64,000 bases of DNA from NCBI GenBank assembly GCA_035283185.1, contig DATEUJ010000142.1:19351-83350 (forward strand), given 5' to 3'. The notes beneath the pieces are model-generated. The model was not told where the DNA came from, searched no databases, and was given only the letters and a program-made list of their open reading frames with translations. Each line of letters opens with the position of its first letter. The stretch's first letter is position 1. This document shows positions 34,447 through 42,836 of the stretch, in pieces. The DNA is from DASSFZ01 sp035283185 (GTDB lineage: Bacteria; Chloroflexota; Anaerolineae; Fen-1058). Both the position numbers and the translations under genes were made by a program.

Positions 34447-36441
34447 CTACGGCTCGACGACGATCCTCGCCGCCATGCCGGCGCCGCCCGGCCCGCCGTG
34501 GAACAGGCAGAAGTACAGATATTCTCCAGGCGTGTCGAAAGTGAGGGCAGCTTTGTCGTTGAGGTTGAGCGTGCCGGTGTCCTGGCTGTTGTCGTCGAGC
34601 GTGGCCGTGTGCGGCGCGTTGTCGAGATTGATGAACTCGACGGTCGTGCCCGCCTTGATCGTGATCGGCGACGGGTCGAACACAAAATCCTTCATGAGCA
34701 CCTGCACGACCTGCGGCTCCGGCGTCGGCGTGGCCGTCGGCGGCAGCGGCGTGGGCGTCGGCGTCGCCTGCGCGACGACGATCGGCGCGCCGCCTTCGAG
34801 CAACGGTGCATTGTAGGCCGGGCTGGCCGCGAACTGCGCGTGCTGGTACGATGTGAAAATCGTCCCCTCGCCGGGGATCGGCTCGACCTGGCCGTCGCCG
34901 TCGGCGTCGACGCCCTCGAGCAGCGCGTCGGCCAGCGGCTGCATCTCCTCGAACAGCGCGCGCGCCGCGTCGATGTCTTGCACCTGGACGAGTTCAAGCG
35001 CCTTCGCGTTCAACTGCTCGGCCCACGTGAGCGCATTCATCGCGGCGATCCGCGTATGCTCGGCGTGCACCTTAACTTCCTCGGTCGCGTCAGGCGCCTC
35101 GACCGCCGTCTGCGCGTGGACGGCGACGGCTTCGATGTAGCCAAAGCCCAGGCTGGTAGACAAAAGGCCGTAAGTATCGCCGGGGTTGAGCGCGCGGCCA
35201 TCGCCGTCGACGTCGCCGAAGTTCGCGCCGTGCAGTCCCTGAATCGCGTTGATCAGGTGCTCTGCGTGGCGGCGCACGCCGACCAGGTCCTGCGGGCCGA
35301 GCGCCAGGTCGGTCAACTGCACGTGGCTGCGCACCACTTCGGCCTGCATGCGCAGGCCCGGCAGGTAGCCGACCCTGCCCGGCGCGTCGCTCGCGCTCAC
35401 CAATAGCGCGCGCAGCGCGGGCTGCGGCCCTTCGGGGATCGCCGCCGAGAACCTGATATCCGCCGACGGCTGGCTGTCGGCGTCGCCGAGGGGCTCCAGC
35501 GTCATAATGAATTCGTCATAGAGGGCGAACAGGTTCTCGCCGATCGGCGATGTGAACGAATTGCTGGCGCGGCTATCCAGGCCGACGTCCAGCAAGCCCA
35601 CGCTCAGCCGGAACTCGCCCTGGTTCCCGATCAGCCAGCCGGCGTACACCAGGCCGGGCGGCGCAGGCGGCACGTTGATCAAGTCGATGTCGATCCGGTC
35701 GCTGAAAGCTTTGTCGTCGGAGATCGCCGCAATGCCGAAGACCTCACTCGGGGTTGGAACGGGCGTCGGCGGTGGCCGGGTCGGCTCAGGCGTGGCGCTC
35801 GGCGGCAGCGGCGTGGGTGTGTCGGCCACGGCCACCGGCGCAGGCGCGCCCGACGGCGCGAGGTACTTCAGGGTGAAAATCCCAAGCCCACCCACGGCGA
35901 GGAGCAGCCACACGACGATCGTGATTTGCATGAGCCGCTTGAAATTCTTGACCTTGATCCAGGACGGCAGCGCGCGCTCGAACACCATGCGAAAGACCAG
36001 ATACGCGCCGGACAGCGCGGCAAGCATGCCGACGATGCCATGGCCGATCTCTAGCAGGATCAGCGGATTTGTCCCCGCCTGCGGATTTGCCGTCACTTCC
36101 GGCCCGAAGAAAGCCACCGCCATGACGAAGAGAATCATGAGCCAGTTGACCATGACGACCGTCGTCTGGACACGGCGGTGGCGGCGGAAGTCCTTGACCC
36201 GCGCGAAGCGCCAGCCGAACAGCAGCGCGACGATCATCACGACCTGTGCGGCGGCATTCAACAGCGCGCCCAGCGGTACGGGCTTGGGCAGGCCGGAGAC
36301 GACGACGGTTGCCTTCAGTTGGGAGTTGCTGAGCAATTGGAACAACACGAACGCGGCGACGAGCCACAGGATGATGCCCGCCCACCCCAGTGGGCTGATC
36401 AGCGGCCTCGGCTTCTTCGGCTTCGGCGTAGACGCCTGCAT
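34447..36441 (-). CDS. DUF420-like membrane protein fused to cupredoxin
   Basis: A 664-aa protein. Residues ~15-215 contain five or so membrane helices of the DUF420 type (FRRHRRVQTTVVMVN, LLEIGHGIVGM). A Pro/Thr linker follows (TPTPLPPSATPEPTRPPPTP), then an unrecognised region, a helical segment with two calcium-loop-like motifs (DVDGDGRALNPGD, DADGDGQVEPIPG), a second Pro/Thr linker, and a C-terminal cupredoxin (~575-664). Its type-1 copper ligands appear as His in DNAPHT and Cys, His, Met in CLFHGGPGGAGM. Possibly a membrane-tethered copper electron-transfer or sensory protein. ATG at 36441 is preceded by AAGCCAACCGGGAGGGG. Confidence 0.82.
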   Translation of the reverse strand: MQASTPKPKKPRPLISPLGWAGIILWLVAAFVLFQLLSNSQLKATVVVSGLPKPVPLGALLNAAAQVVMIVALLFGWRFARVKDFRRHRRVQTTVVMVNWLMILFVMAVAFFGPEVTANPQAGTNPLILLEIGHGIVGMLAALSGAYLVFRMVFERALPSWIKVKNFKRLMQITIVVWLLLAVGGLGIFTLKYLAPSGAPAPVAVADTPTPLPPSATPEPTRPPPTPVPTPSEVFGIAAISDDKAFSDRIDIDLINVPPAPPGLVYAGWLIGNQGEFRLSVGLLDVGLDSRASNSFTSPIGENLFALYDEFIMTLEPLGDADSQPSADIRFSAAIPEGPQPALRALLVSASDAPGRVGYLPGLRMQAEVVRSHVQLTDLALGPQDLVGVRRHAEHLINAIQGLHGANFGDVDGDGRALNPGDTYGLLSTSLGFGYIEAVAVHAQTAVEAPDATEEVKVHAEHTRIAAMNALTWAEQLNAKALELVQVQDIDAARALFEEMQPLADALLEGVDADGDGQVEPIPGEGTIFTSYQHAQFAASPAYNAPLLEGGAPIVVAQATPTPTPLPPTATPTPEPQVVQVLMKDFVFDPSPITIKAGTTVEFINLDNAPHTATLDDNSQDTGTLNLNDKAALTFDTPGEYLYFCLFHGGPGGAGMAARIVVEP

Positions 36442-36551
36442 GGTTCCCCTCCCGGTTGGCTTATGTGCCCCCGGCGGTGGCCGGCCGGCGGGAGCGTGGT
36501 TCGTGCGGCGGATGTCGAACTGTACTCCGAAACGGCGGCCGGCACAAATCA

Positions 36552-37421
36552 TCACATAGCCGGCATCTCCGGCCATTCGGTCAAGGCGCGCAACATGCGC
36601 GTGCCGTGCCAGAAAAGCAGGCTCCCATCGATCAGCCGCACGCAATCGGGCGGCAGGCCGAGCGCGCGGGCGACGTCGCCGGCGTCGGTCTGTGTGAACC
36701 GATACGGCTCGTCGGGCAGCAGCACGAGACTGGGCCTGCGCGCATCCACTTCCTCCAGAGTCACACGCGGATAGCGGATGTCGCGACCTTCGGCGGACTT
36801 CGCTTCGCCGTGGCCGAGATCGGCCGCCAGCGGATAGCGCCGATCCCGATCGGCGAACACGTTGTACAGCCCGTGCGCCGCCAGCACGTCGTGCGCGTAC
36901 GTATCCGCATTGAGCGTCATCCACGGGTCGCGCCAGATGGGGACGAATACCAGCACAAACGGCCGCACGTGAGAACGCCGATTACGCGCCGCTCTCTTGA
37001 TCGACGCGATCATCTCGCGCGCGGCTTCACCCACGCCCAGCAGTGCGGCGATGTTTTCCAGGTCGGTCACGGCCTGCGCAATGGCGCGCGGAAAGGTGAG
37101 GAACACCGGAACGCCGCTCGCCTCGAGTGCGGCGACATCTGACCCGCGATTCTCTTCCTGATTGGCAAAGACCAGATCGGGTTGCAGCGCGCGAGCGAGG
37201 TCGAGGTTGGGGTTTTTCGTGCCGCCGACGGATGGAATGCGCGAAGCTTCAGCGGGACGAACGCAGTAGTCAGTTCGCGCGACGAGACGCTCGGCGCATC
37301 CGAAGTCGAACAACGTCTCGGTGATCGACGGCACAAGCGAGACGATCCGCCGGGGAGGAGAAGGCAGACTGAATACACGACCACGAACGTCCCGGACCTG
37401 GTCGCCAGCTTCATCCTTCAT
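36552..37421 (-). CDS. BtuF-like helical-backbone metal receptor protein
   Basis: A 289-aa protein of the cobalamin/iron periplasmic-binding class (BtuF-like). It shows PPRRIVSLVPSITETLFDFG at the N-terminus, TDYCVRP and PSVGGTKNPNLDLARALQPDLVFAN in the middle. It lacks an evident signal peptide, and no permease or ATPase lies next to it, so transport is not proven; such orphan proteins are often annotated as cobalamin-binding. The start ATG (MKDEAG) lies in a GGATGAA tandem repeat, like the cupin gene. Spacing of 10 bases from the S51 peptidase suggests one unit. Confidence 0.75.
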   Translation of the reverse strand: MKDEAGDQVRDVRGRVFSLPSPPRRIVSLVPSITETLFDFGCAERLVARTDYCVRPAEASRIPSVGGTKNPNLDLARALQPDLVFANQEENRGSDVAALEASGVPVFLTFPRAIAQAVTDLENIAALLGVGEAAREMIASIKRAARNRRSHVRPFVLVFVPIWRDPWMTLNADTYAHDVLAAHGLYNVFADRDRRYPLAADLGHGEAKSAEGRDIRYPRVTLEEVDARRPSLVLLPDEPYRFTQTDAGDVARALGLPPDCVRLIDGSLLFWHGTRMLRALTEWPEMPAM

Positions 37422-37441
37422 CCCTCATCCTTCACCCTTCT
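37413..37441 (-). repeat. Tandem GGATGAA repeat supplying a start site
   Basis: Almost the same array as at 17157-17187, read on the minus strand as AAGGATGAGGGATGAAGG then ATG AAG GAT GA. It lies between the S51 peptidase stop and the BtuF-like start. Confidence 0.7.
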
Positions 37442-38127
37442 GGGCCAAACTTCGAACCGAGCGTGACGGTAATCTGTCCCTGTCCCCAGGTGAAGACTTC
37501 GGCGTTGGGGCCTAGCGCGAGCGCCACGTCCTCCGGGATGCCCAGCCCAAGTAGCTGAGGATGCTCGCGCAGCGCGGCGTGCAGCGCATCGGCCTGGGCG
37601 GGAGCATAGTGCGGCGCGACGATCGCGTTCGGCAACCAGCCCCAGCCCCTGAGCAGGCCAACGCCCGGATCGGACGATACACCCCAGGCGGCCAGCGCGG
37701 CTGCTCCGGCGCTCATGCCGACGATGACCGCGCCGGCCGCGTACGCCGCCGTGACGGCGTCGAGCGCCTGCGTGCCGACCATCACGTCGAGCAACTGCCG
37801 CGTGTCGCCGCCGCCGAAGTACACCAGCCCGGCGTGCGTCAACCGGCGCACGTTGGCCGGATCGTTTGCGGATGCCTGATCGTGTATGGGCACGACGTAG
37901 CCGGCGGGCGCGCCCAGGCGCGCGTAGTGCGCCAGGAACGACTCGCCGTAGTCCGGCGGGCAGCCCGCCGCCGGAACGAACGCGATCGGCGCCTCGTCCG
38001 TCATCGCCTCAATTGCGCGGCGATCGATGGCATCGGTCGTGTTCCATCGTCCACCGCCGACGAGCACCAGCCACCCATTTCCTGTTCGCCAGCGCAGAGG
38101 ACCGGCCTGAGTCATCACCCTGCTCAC
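37432..38127 (-). CDS. S51-family peptidase (cyanophycinase/peptidase E-like)
   Basis: A 231-aa cytoplasmic protein. The nucleophile elbow GMSAGAAAL near residue 139 provides the catalytic Ser of the S51 family. FGGGDTRQLLDVM and IAFVPAAG also match. The family includes cyanophycinase and Asp-dipeptidase; which substrate applies here cannot be told. Confidence 0.8.
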   Translation of the reverse strand: MSRVMTQAGPLRWRTGNGWLVLVGGGRWNTTDAIDRRAIEAMTDEAPIAFVPAAGCPPDYGESFLAHYARLGAPAGYVVPIHDQASANDPANVRRLTHAGLVYFGGGDTRQLLDVMVGTQALDAVTAAYAAGAVIVGMSAGAAALAAWGVSSDPGVGLLRGWGWLPNAIVAPHYAPAQADALHAALREHPQLLGLGIPEDVALALGPNAEVFTWGQGQITVTLGSKFGPEG

Positions 38128-38133
38128 GCGGGT

Positions 38134-38188
38134 TCAGTTCCTTCAGTTCCTTGTTAGACAACGGGAACTCAAGGAACTGAAGGAGTTC
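38134..38188. repeat. Palindrome overlapping the amidohydrolase stop
   Basis: TTCAGTTCCTTGTTAGACAA and CAAGGAACTGAAGGAGTTCC form an imperfect hairpin. It covers the last six codons and stop of the M20D gene. Confidence 0.65.
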
Positions 38189-39380
38189 CATCCCTCTCCT
38201 GACCAGATAGATACCTGGCCGCCGACTGCGCGAGAATCGCGACGCCGAGCGGCATCACGTCCTCGTCGATGTCGAAGCGCGGGTTGTGGTGCGGCGCATT
38301 GAAGCCCCTCTCGTCGTTGCGCGAGCCGAGGAAGAAGAAGCAGCCCGGCACGCGCTTGAGGAACTCGCTCATGTCTTCCGCGCCCATGGTGAACTGCTCG
38401 GGCGCGACGCGATCCGCGCCGAGCACGTCGCTCGCGTCGGCGCGCACGAATTCGGCGACGCGTGCATCGTTGACCGTCGTCGACGTGATCGGCGTCAGCT
38501 CCACAGTCGCCGTCGCGCCCATCGACCGCGCGGTGTCCTCCGCCACCTCGCGTATGCGGCGCATGATCAATTCCTGTACGCCGTCGTCGAACGAGCGGTA
38601 CGTGCCGATCAGCTCGGCGCTGTCGGCGATGACGTTAAAGGCGTCGCCGGCGTGGAAACTGCACACACTGACGACGGCCGTCTGGCGCGGCTCGACGTTG
38701 CGCGCGACGATCGTCTGCAGCGCATTCACGATGGCCGAGCCGGCCAGGATCGCGTCGATCGCCTTCTCCGGCTGCGCGCCGTGCCCGCCCTTGCCCTGCA
38801 CCTTGATCTTGAGGATGCCGGCCGCGGCCATGATCGGCCCCGCGCCGACGCCCGCCTGGCCGACCGGCATTTCGTTCCACACGTGCAAGCCCATCGACAC
38901 CACCGCGCGCGGGCCTTCCAGCGCGCCGTCGTTGATCATCGCCAGCGCGCCGTTGCCGCCTTCCTCGGCGGGTTGGAACACGAACTTGACCGCGCCACGC
39001 AGCCGATCGCGATGCTTCGTCAGCAATTGGGCGATGCCCATGCCGATGGCGGTGTGCGCATCGTGGCCGCAGGCGTGCATCACACCCGGGTTCTGCGACA
39101 CGTAGTCGGTGCGGTTCGCTTCGTGGATCGGCAGCGCGTCCATGTCGAAGCGCAGCATGACGGCCGGGCCGGGCTGCGCGCCGTCGAGCACGCCGATCAC
39201 GCCGGTCTTGCCGACGCCGGTCTGCACCTCCAGGCCGAGATCGCCGAGATGCTTCGCGACGATACCCGACGTGCGCACCTCCTGGTAGGCCAGCTCAGGA
39301 TGCCGGTGGAAGTCGCGCCGCCACGCGACGAGCTGCTCTTTCATCGCGAGCGCTTCGGATTTGAAGTCGATAGATGACAT
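38169..39380 (-). CDS. M20D amidohydrolase (HipO/IAA-amino-acid hydrolase-like)
   Basis: A 403-aa zinc-dependent amidohydrolase. Family motifs: RRDFHRHPELAYQE at the start, HACGHDAHTAIG near residue 100, FQPAEEGGNGA and, near the end, APHHNPRFDIDEDVMPLG. M20D members cleave N-acyl amino acids (hippurate, indole-acetyl amino acids, N-acetyl-diaminopimelate). ATG at 39380 has AAAGGGGAG upstream; a longer upstream frame is not supported. The last residues (GTPSVP) are encoded by a palindromic repeat and are unlikely to be original. Confidence 0.92.
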   Translation of the reverse strand: MSSIDFKSEALAMKEQLVAWRRDFHRHPELAYQEVRTSGIVAKHLGDLGLEVQTGVGKTGVIGVLDGAQPGPAVMLRFDMDALPIHEANRTDYVSQNPGVMHACGHDAHTAIGMGIAQLLTKHRDRLRGAVKFVFQPAEEGGNGALAMINDGALEGPRAVVSMGLHVWNEMPVGQAGVGAGPIMAAAGILKIKVQGKGGHGAQPEKAIDAILAGSAIVNALQTIVARNVEPRQTAVVSVCSFHAGDAFNVIADSAELIGTYRSFDDGVQELIMRRIREVAEDTARSMGATATVELTPITSTTVNDARVAEFVRADASDVLGADRVAPEQFTMGAEDMSEFLKRVPGCFFFLGSRNDERGFNAPHHNPRFDIDEDVMPLGVAILAQSAARYLSGQERDGTPSVP

Positions 39381-39392
39381 GGCTCCCCTTTC

Positions 39393-39489
39393 AGACTTCG
39401 GAAGTCTTCTGGCCCATTCTCGCCGGCAGTGATACCCGGCATCCGAGTCATTGCGCAGGCGAGATGGCAATTTGAGACTTCCGAAGTCT
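39393..39489. repeat. Paired palindromic word AGACTTC(G/C)GAAGTCT
   Basis: AGACTTCGGAAGTCT at 39393-39407 and its reverse complement at 39475-39489, with partially complementary inner sequence. It lies between the M20D and MBL genes. Confidence 0.85.
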
Positions 39490-39502
39490 TGTCACTGCCT
39501 GG

Positions 39503-40258
39503 CTAAAATGTGTAGCGATCCAGATCGCGGCCGACGAAGACATCGCCGCCGAATATCTTGTTTGCGGCGAGCCGCTGGGCCTCCAGGTCGTTCACGGCCG
39601 GCGACAGATGCACGAGCACCAGGCGCTTCACACCCGCCGCGCTCGCCACCTCGGCTGCGCCTTCGGCGGTGCTGTGAGTCGGATACGCGCCAGTCGCTTC
39701 GTGCACGAGCAGATCGGCGCCCTGCGCCAGCGCGCGAATGCCGGGCGACGGCTCGCCGTCCGCCCCGTAGACCAGTGTGCCGCCGCCGTGCACGTCGCGC
39801 GCACGCACGCCGATTACCGGCACGCTGTGCTTTCCAGGCGCGGCCGTCAGCTCGAAATCGGCGCCCGTCGCGATCGGCGCGCCGATCACGAGTGGCACTG
39901 CGTGCCACTGAAGATCGGGCAGACCGTTCCACGCGCTCGTGTCCCACTGCGCGAAGGCGCGGCGGACGACGTCGATCGCCTCGGCCGGGCCGTGCACGGG
40001 CAGCGGCTCGCGCCGCCCGGCCAGCCACAGCATCTCGACCAGGAGTGGGAAGCCGGAAGTGTGATCGGGATGTGAATGCGTCAAGATCAGGCGCTCGATC
40101 GACGCCGGCGGCACGCCCAGGCGCTGCAACTGGCGCACCGGATTCGAGCCGCAGTCGATCAGAACCGTCGAGCTGGCCCCCCGCAGCGCCAGCATCGTCG
40201 GCTCGCGGCTGCCGTCGTTCAGCGCAGCGCCCGTCCCCAGCAGTAGAAGCTCGGCCAT
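39503..40258 (-). CDS. Metallo-beta-lactamase fold hydrolase, RNase Z-like
   Basis: A 251-aa MBL-fold protein with the metal-binding LILTHSHPDHTSG near residue 60. LLLLGTGAALNDGSREPT at the N-terminus is typical of the RNase Z/arylsulfatase-like branch. Later ligands are in GKHSVPV, YGADGEPS and LVLVHLSP. Substrate uncertain. Minus-strand gene between the M20D and PIG-L genes. Confidence 0.82.
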   Translation of the reverse strand: MAELLLLGTGAALNDGSREPTMLALRGASSTVLIDCGSNPVRQLQRLGVPPASIERLILTHSHPDHTSGFPLLVEMLWLAGRREPLPVHGPAEAIDVVRRAFAQWDTSAWNGLPDLQWHAVPLVIGAPIATGADFELTAAPGKHSVPVIGVRARDVHGGGTLVYGADGEPSPGIRALAQGADLLVHEATGAYPTHSTAEGAAEVASAAGVKRLVLVHLSPAVNDLEAQRLAANKIFGGDVFVGRDLDRYTF

Positions 40259-40271
40259 GCGCTCCTCATAG

Positions 40272-40357
40272 GGATCAGTAATCAGTGACCAGTGGCCAGT
40301 GATCAGTGGCCAGTGATCAGTGATTACTGATTACTGCCAACTGATTACTGATCAGTC
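40272..40357. repeat. Degenerate CAGTGATCAGTAATCAGT word repeat
   Basis: ATCAGTAATCAGTGACCAGT and GGCCAGTGATCAGTG repeats are mirrored by TGATTACTGATTACTG and CTGATTACTGATCAGT. Hairpin-forming, between the MBL and PIG-L genes. Confidence 0.65.
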
Positions 40358-40358
40358 G

Positions 40359-41060
40359 TCAGGCCAACACCAGCCGCTTGAACATCTCGACAAAGATTCC
40401 ATCTCGACTGAATCTTGCGCGCATGCGCTGCTCGAGGCCATCCGGGTCCTTGATCTGGCTCTTGTGCTCGCGAAGCGCGCGCAGCTTGACATCGAAGGTG
40501 TCGGTCACGTCGATGACGGTGTCCGGCTCGGCTGCACCGGCGATGTAGACTTCTTTCACCTGATGCGGCTCCAGACCCTCGGAGAGCAGCTCGGTGAAGT
40601 ACATGCGGTTGCCCGCGCCGGGCATGATGGCGTCCAGCGCGATCTGGCCGGCGGCGCGATGGTCGGGATGGTTGATCGTGCCGAACGGGGTGATGACGCG
40701 CGTCGGGTCGCACGTTACGACGACGTCGGGCTTGAACTTACGGATCTCGCGCGCGACGCGCAGCCGCGTTTCGAGCGTCGCTACCAGCTCGCCGTCGGGA
40801 TAATTCAGCCACACCAGGTCGGCCACGCCGAGGACGCGCGCCGCGTTCGTCTGTTCCTCGTGACGAATGGCGCACAATCGATCGTGCGTCATGTCCGGGT
40901 CGTCGCTGCCCTTGTCGCCGCAGGTGAGCATGCAGTAGCGGATGTGCCTGCCCTCCCGCGCCCACTTTGCGATCGTCGCGCCACAGAAGAATTCGGGATC
41001 GTCCGGGTGCGCCAGAATGACGAGAATTCTATCGAGGGTACGAGGTCGCTCGTCGGACAA
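40359..41060 (-). CDS. PIG-L/LmbE-family deacetylase
   Basis: A 233-aa protein with the LmbE zinc motif AHPDDPEF near residue 17 and the later ligand NHPDHRAAG. LTCGDKGSDDPD is characteristic of the family, which deacetylates GlcNAc-containing sugars or mycothiol-like substrates. The substrate here is not known. Confidence 0.88.
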   Translation of the reverse strand: MSDERPRTLDRILVILAHPDDPEFFCGATIAKWAREGRHIRYCMLTCGDKGSDDPDMTHDRLCAIRHEEQTNAARVLGVADLVWLNYPDGELVATLETRLRVAREIRKFKPDVVVTCDPTRVITPFGTINHPDHRAAGQIALDAIMPGAGNRMYFTELLSEGLEPHQVKEVYIAGAAEPDTVIDVTDTFDVKLRALREHKSQIKDPDGLEQRMRARFSRDGIFVEMFKRLVLA

Positions 41061-41090
41061 AATGCCCTCCCTTTATCATCGCCAGTTCGG

Positions 41091-41756
41091 CTAACTTTCT
41101 TGCTTCTTTTCCCAGCGCCGCTTGGCTCGTCTGAAATACTCTATCCGCTCATGGATCTTCCCAATCTCCTTCGGATAAAACTCGAGCATGACGTTGCACA
41201 ACTCAATCATCCATTTCTTGCGAGAATAGCCTTCGTTGATATTGATAACATTCGCGTTGGCTATCTGTATCTGTCCCCATCCCAGCGCTCCAATCGTCAG
41301 GCAATCCCAGGAGAGAAACTCGATCGGAACAAAATGCGCCCGTTCGGCCTTGACCTTCGTCCCTTCGATAGCGTATTTCACGAACAACACAACGAAGTAG
41401 TTTTCGTCATCCTCGTAAAATCGAGCAAGCCTCTCGACCGAGGTCAAGTTTGGCATATTGAAATGCGTTCCAAGCCTGTGCGTCTTTACATCAACGACGT
41501 AATAAAGGCCATCCCTGTCGGTAAACGCCAAATCAGCCATGGCTCGGCGAGCAAAAGCAGCCGAATACTCGGCGCACAACTTACCAAGAAGTGACTGGAA
41601 TTGGTCAGAGAGGATTGTTTGAATCGCATCGCCTACTGCCCGAGTGCTTGCCGCCGTCCGCGTGGAGACAAAATCTGGCTGTGAATTCAGAAGCTTGACA
41701 ATCGCTTTTTGGATCGCCTTATATCTGCCGGTGTGGAAAATCCGACTTTTGCTCAT
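41091..41756 (-). CDS. Type II restriction endonuclease, PD-(D/E)xK
   Basis: A 221-aa protein coupled to the methyltransferase: its ATG overlaps the methylase TGA (ATGA). The nuclease core is ADLAFTDRDGLYYVVDVKTHRL, giving the Asp and the DVK catalytic motif near residues 75-92; the layout recalls HincII-type enzymes (DVKT). The remainder is not recognised. Recognition sequence unknown. Base composition is clearly more AT-rich than the flanking metabolic genes, as in the partner gene. Confidence 0.8.
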   Translation of the reverse strand: MSKSRIFHTGRYKAIQKAIVKLLNSQPDFVSTRTAASTRAVGDAIQTILSDQFQSLLGKLCAEYSAAFARRAMADLAFTDRDGLYYVVDVKTHRLGTHFNMPNLTSVERLARFYEDDENYFVVLFVKYAIEGTKVKAERAHFVPIEFLSWDCLTIGALGWGQIQIANANVININEGYSRKKWMIELCNVMLEFYPKEIGKIHERIEYFRRAKRRWEKKQES

Positions 41757-42820
41757 TCGCGTTCCTTGTCGAAACCTTGACCAAAGAGCGGCAAGACACT
41801 TTGCCCGCTCCTCTTTCTTAAAGCCCACCTGCGATCCTGAAGCGAGTTTCGCTCCCAGAACACTCCTTCGGCGTAACCCTGTATGCTCTTGTCGTATTTG
41901 GCCATCGCAAGCCGTTTCTCTGCCAGACAGCAGTATGCCGGGTCAATCTCGATGCCTACATACCTTCGACTAAGTTTCTCCGCCACAACAGAGGTTGTTC
42001 CCGAACCTAGAAACGGGTCGCACACTAAGTCACCCGGTTTGGAGCTGCCTAAGATGATTTTCGCCACAAGTTTCTCCGGTTTTTGTGTTGGATGATCTGT
42101 ATTCTCTGGCATCGACCAAAAGGGCACCGTCAAGTCCGTCCACACGTTTGATGGATGTGTGAGACGATAATTTCCACTTTCGGTCTTGTCCCAATCTTTT
42201 GGGTTGCCCTCCGAATCCGTGTATGGCGCCATCACACGGCGCCTCAGCTTCACAGCATCCACGTTAAATGTGTACGTCTCTGACACGGTGCAGAACCAAA
42301 TATCTTCGGAGCAGTTTTTCCAGTTCGCCTTTGCTCCCCTTCCTTTTTCGCGCTCCCATGTGATTCGGTTTCTGACGATCAGGTGTTCCTCTGCAACATG
42401 ATGAATCGCCGCGGAAGATCGCCAGTCGCCGCAAATATATACCGAAGCAGTCGGCTTGAGCGTCCTTAACAGTTTAGGGAACCATGATTCAAACCAATCT
42501 CGATACTCCGCAGTCGAGCGCTCGTTGAACGCAGTGGTATTAAAGGACTTCGTCAGATTATAGGGAGGATCGATAAACAGTAGATCGACAAAGGAAGCAG
42601 GCAACCAATCGAGAACCTCAAACAGGTCCTGGTTGATCGTCTTGTTTTCCAAATCTGGTGCACTGGTCGGTCCAGAGAGTTTGAGCAGTTTCTTCTGGTA
42701 GAAAGTGACCTCATCGGTCGAAAGGGTAATTGTTCTGTTTCTTGGCGCTCGTGCCTTCTCGGTTAGTTCGCGCATTGCCAACCACCCTTCGCACAGCTTG
42801 CGATTACAACGAAACACCAT
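41753..42820 (-). CDS. Type II DNA methyltransferase, beta class
   Basis: A 355-aa N6-adenine or N4-cytosine methyltransferase. Motif IV reads DLLFIDPPYNLTKS near residue 85 and the SAM-binding motif I reads DPFLGSGTTSVVAEKL near 267, an order typical of beta-class enzymes. HPTQKPEKLVAKII is also conserved. It protects host DNA from the coupled endonuclease. DPPY usually indicates N6-adenine, but N4-cytosine cannot be excluded. Start uncertain: ATG at 42820 or an in-frame ATG at 42775. Confidence 0.9.
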   Translation of the reverse strand: MVFRCNRKLCEGWLAMRELTEKARAPRNRTITLSTDEVTFYQKKLLKLSGPTSAPDLENKTINQDLFEVLDWLPASFVDLLFIDPPYNLTKSFNTTAFNERSTAEYRDWFESWFPKLLRTLKPTASVYICGDWRSSAAIHHVAEEHLIVRNRITWEREKGRGAKANWKNCSEDIWFCTVSETYTFNVDAVKLRRRVMAPYTDSEGNPKDWDKTESGNYRLTHPSNVWTDLTVPFWSMPENTDHPTQKPEKLVAKIILGSSKPGDLVCDPFLGSGTTSVVAEKLSRRYVGIEIDPAYCCLAEKRLAMAKYDKSIQGYAEGVFWERNSLQDRRWALRKRSGQSVLPLFGQGFDKERE

Positions 42821-42836
42821 CTCAGTGGGGCTTTTG

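Noticed and set aside
36442..36924. In-frame extension of the DUF420-cupredoxin gene to 825 aa
   Set aside because: It overlaps the BtuF-like gene out of frame; the ATG at 36441 has a ribosome site and the common leader.
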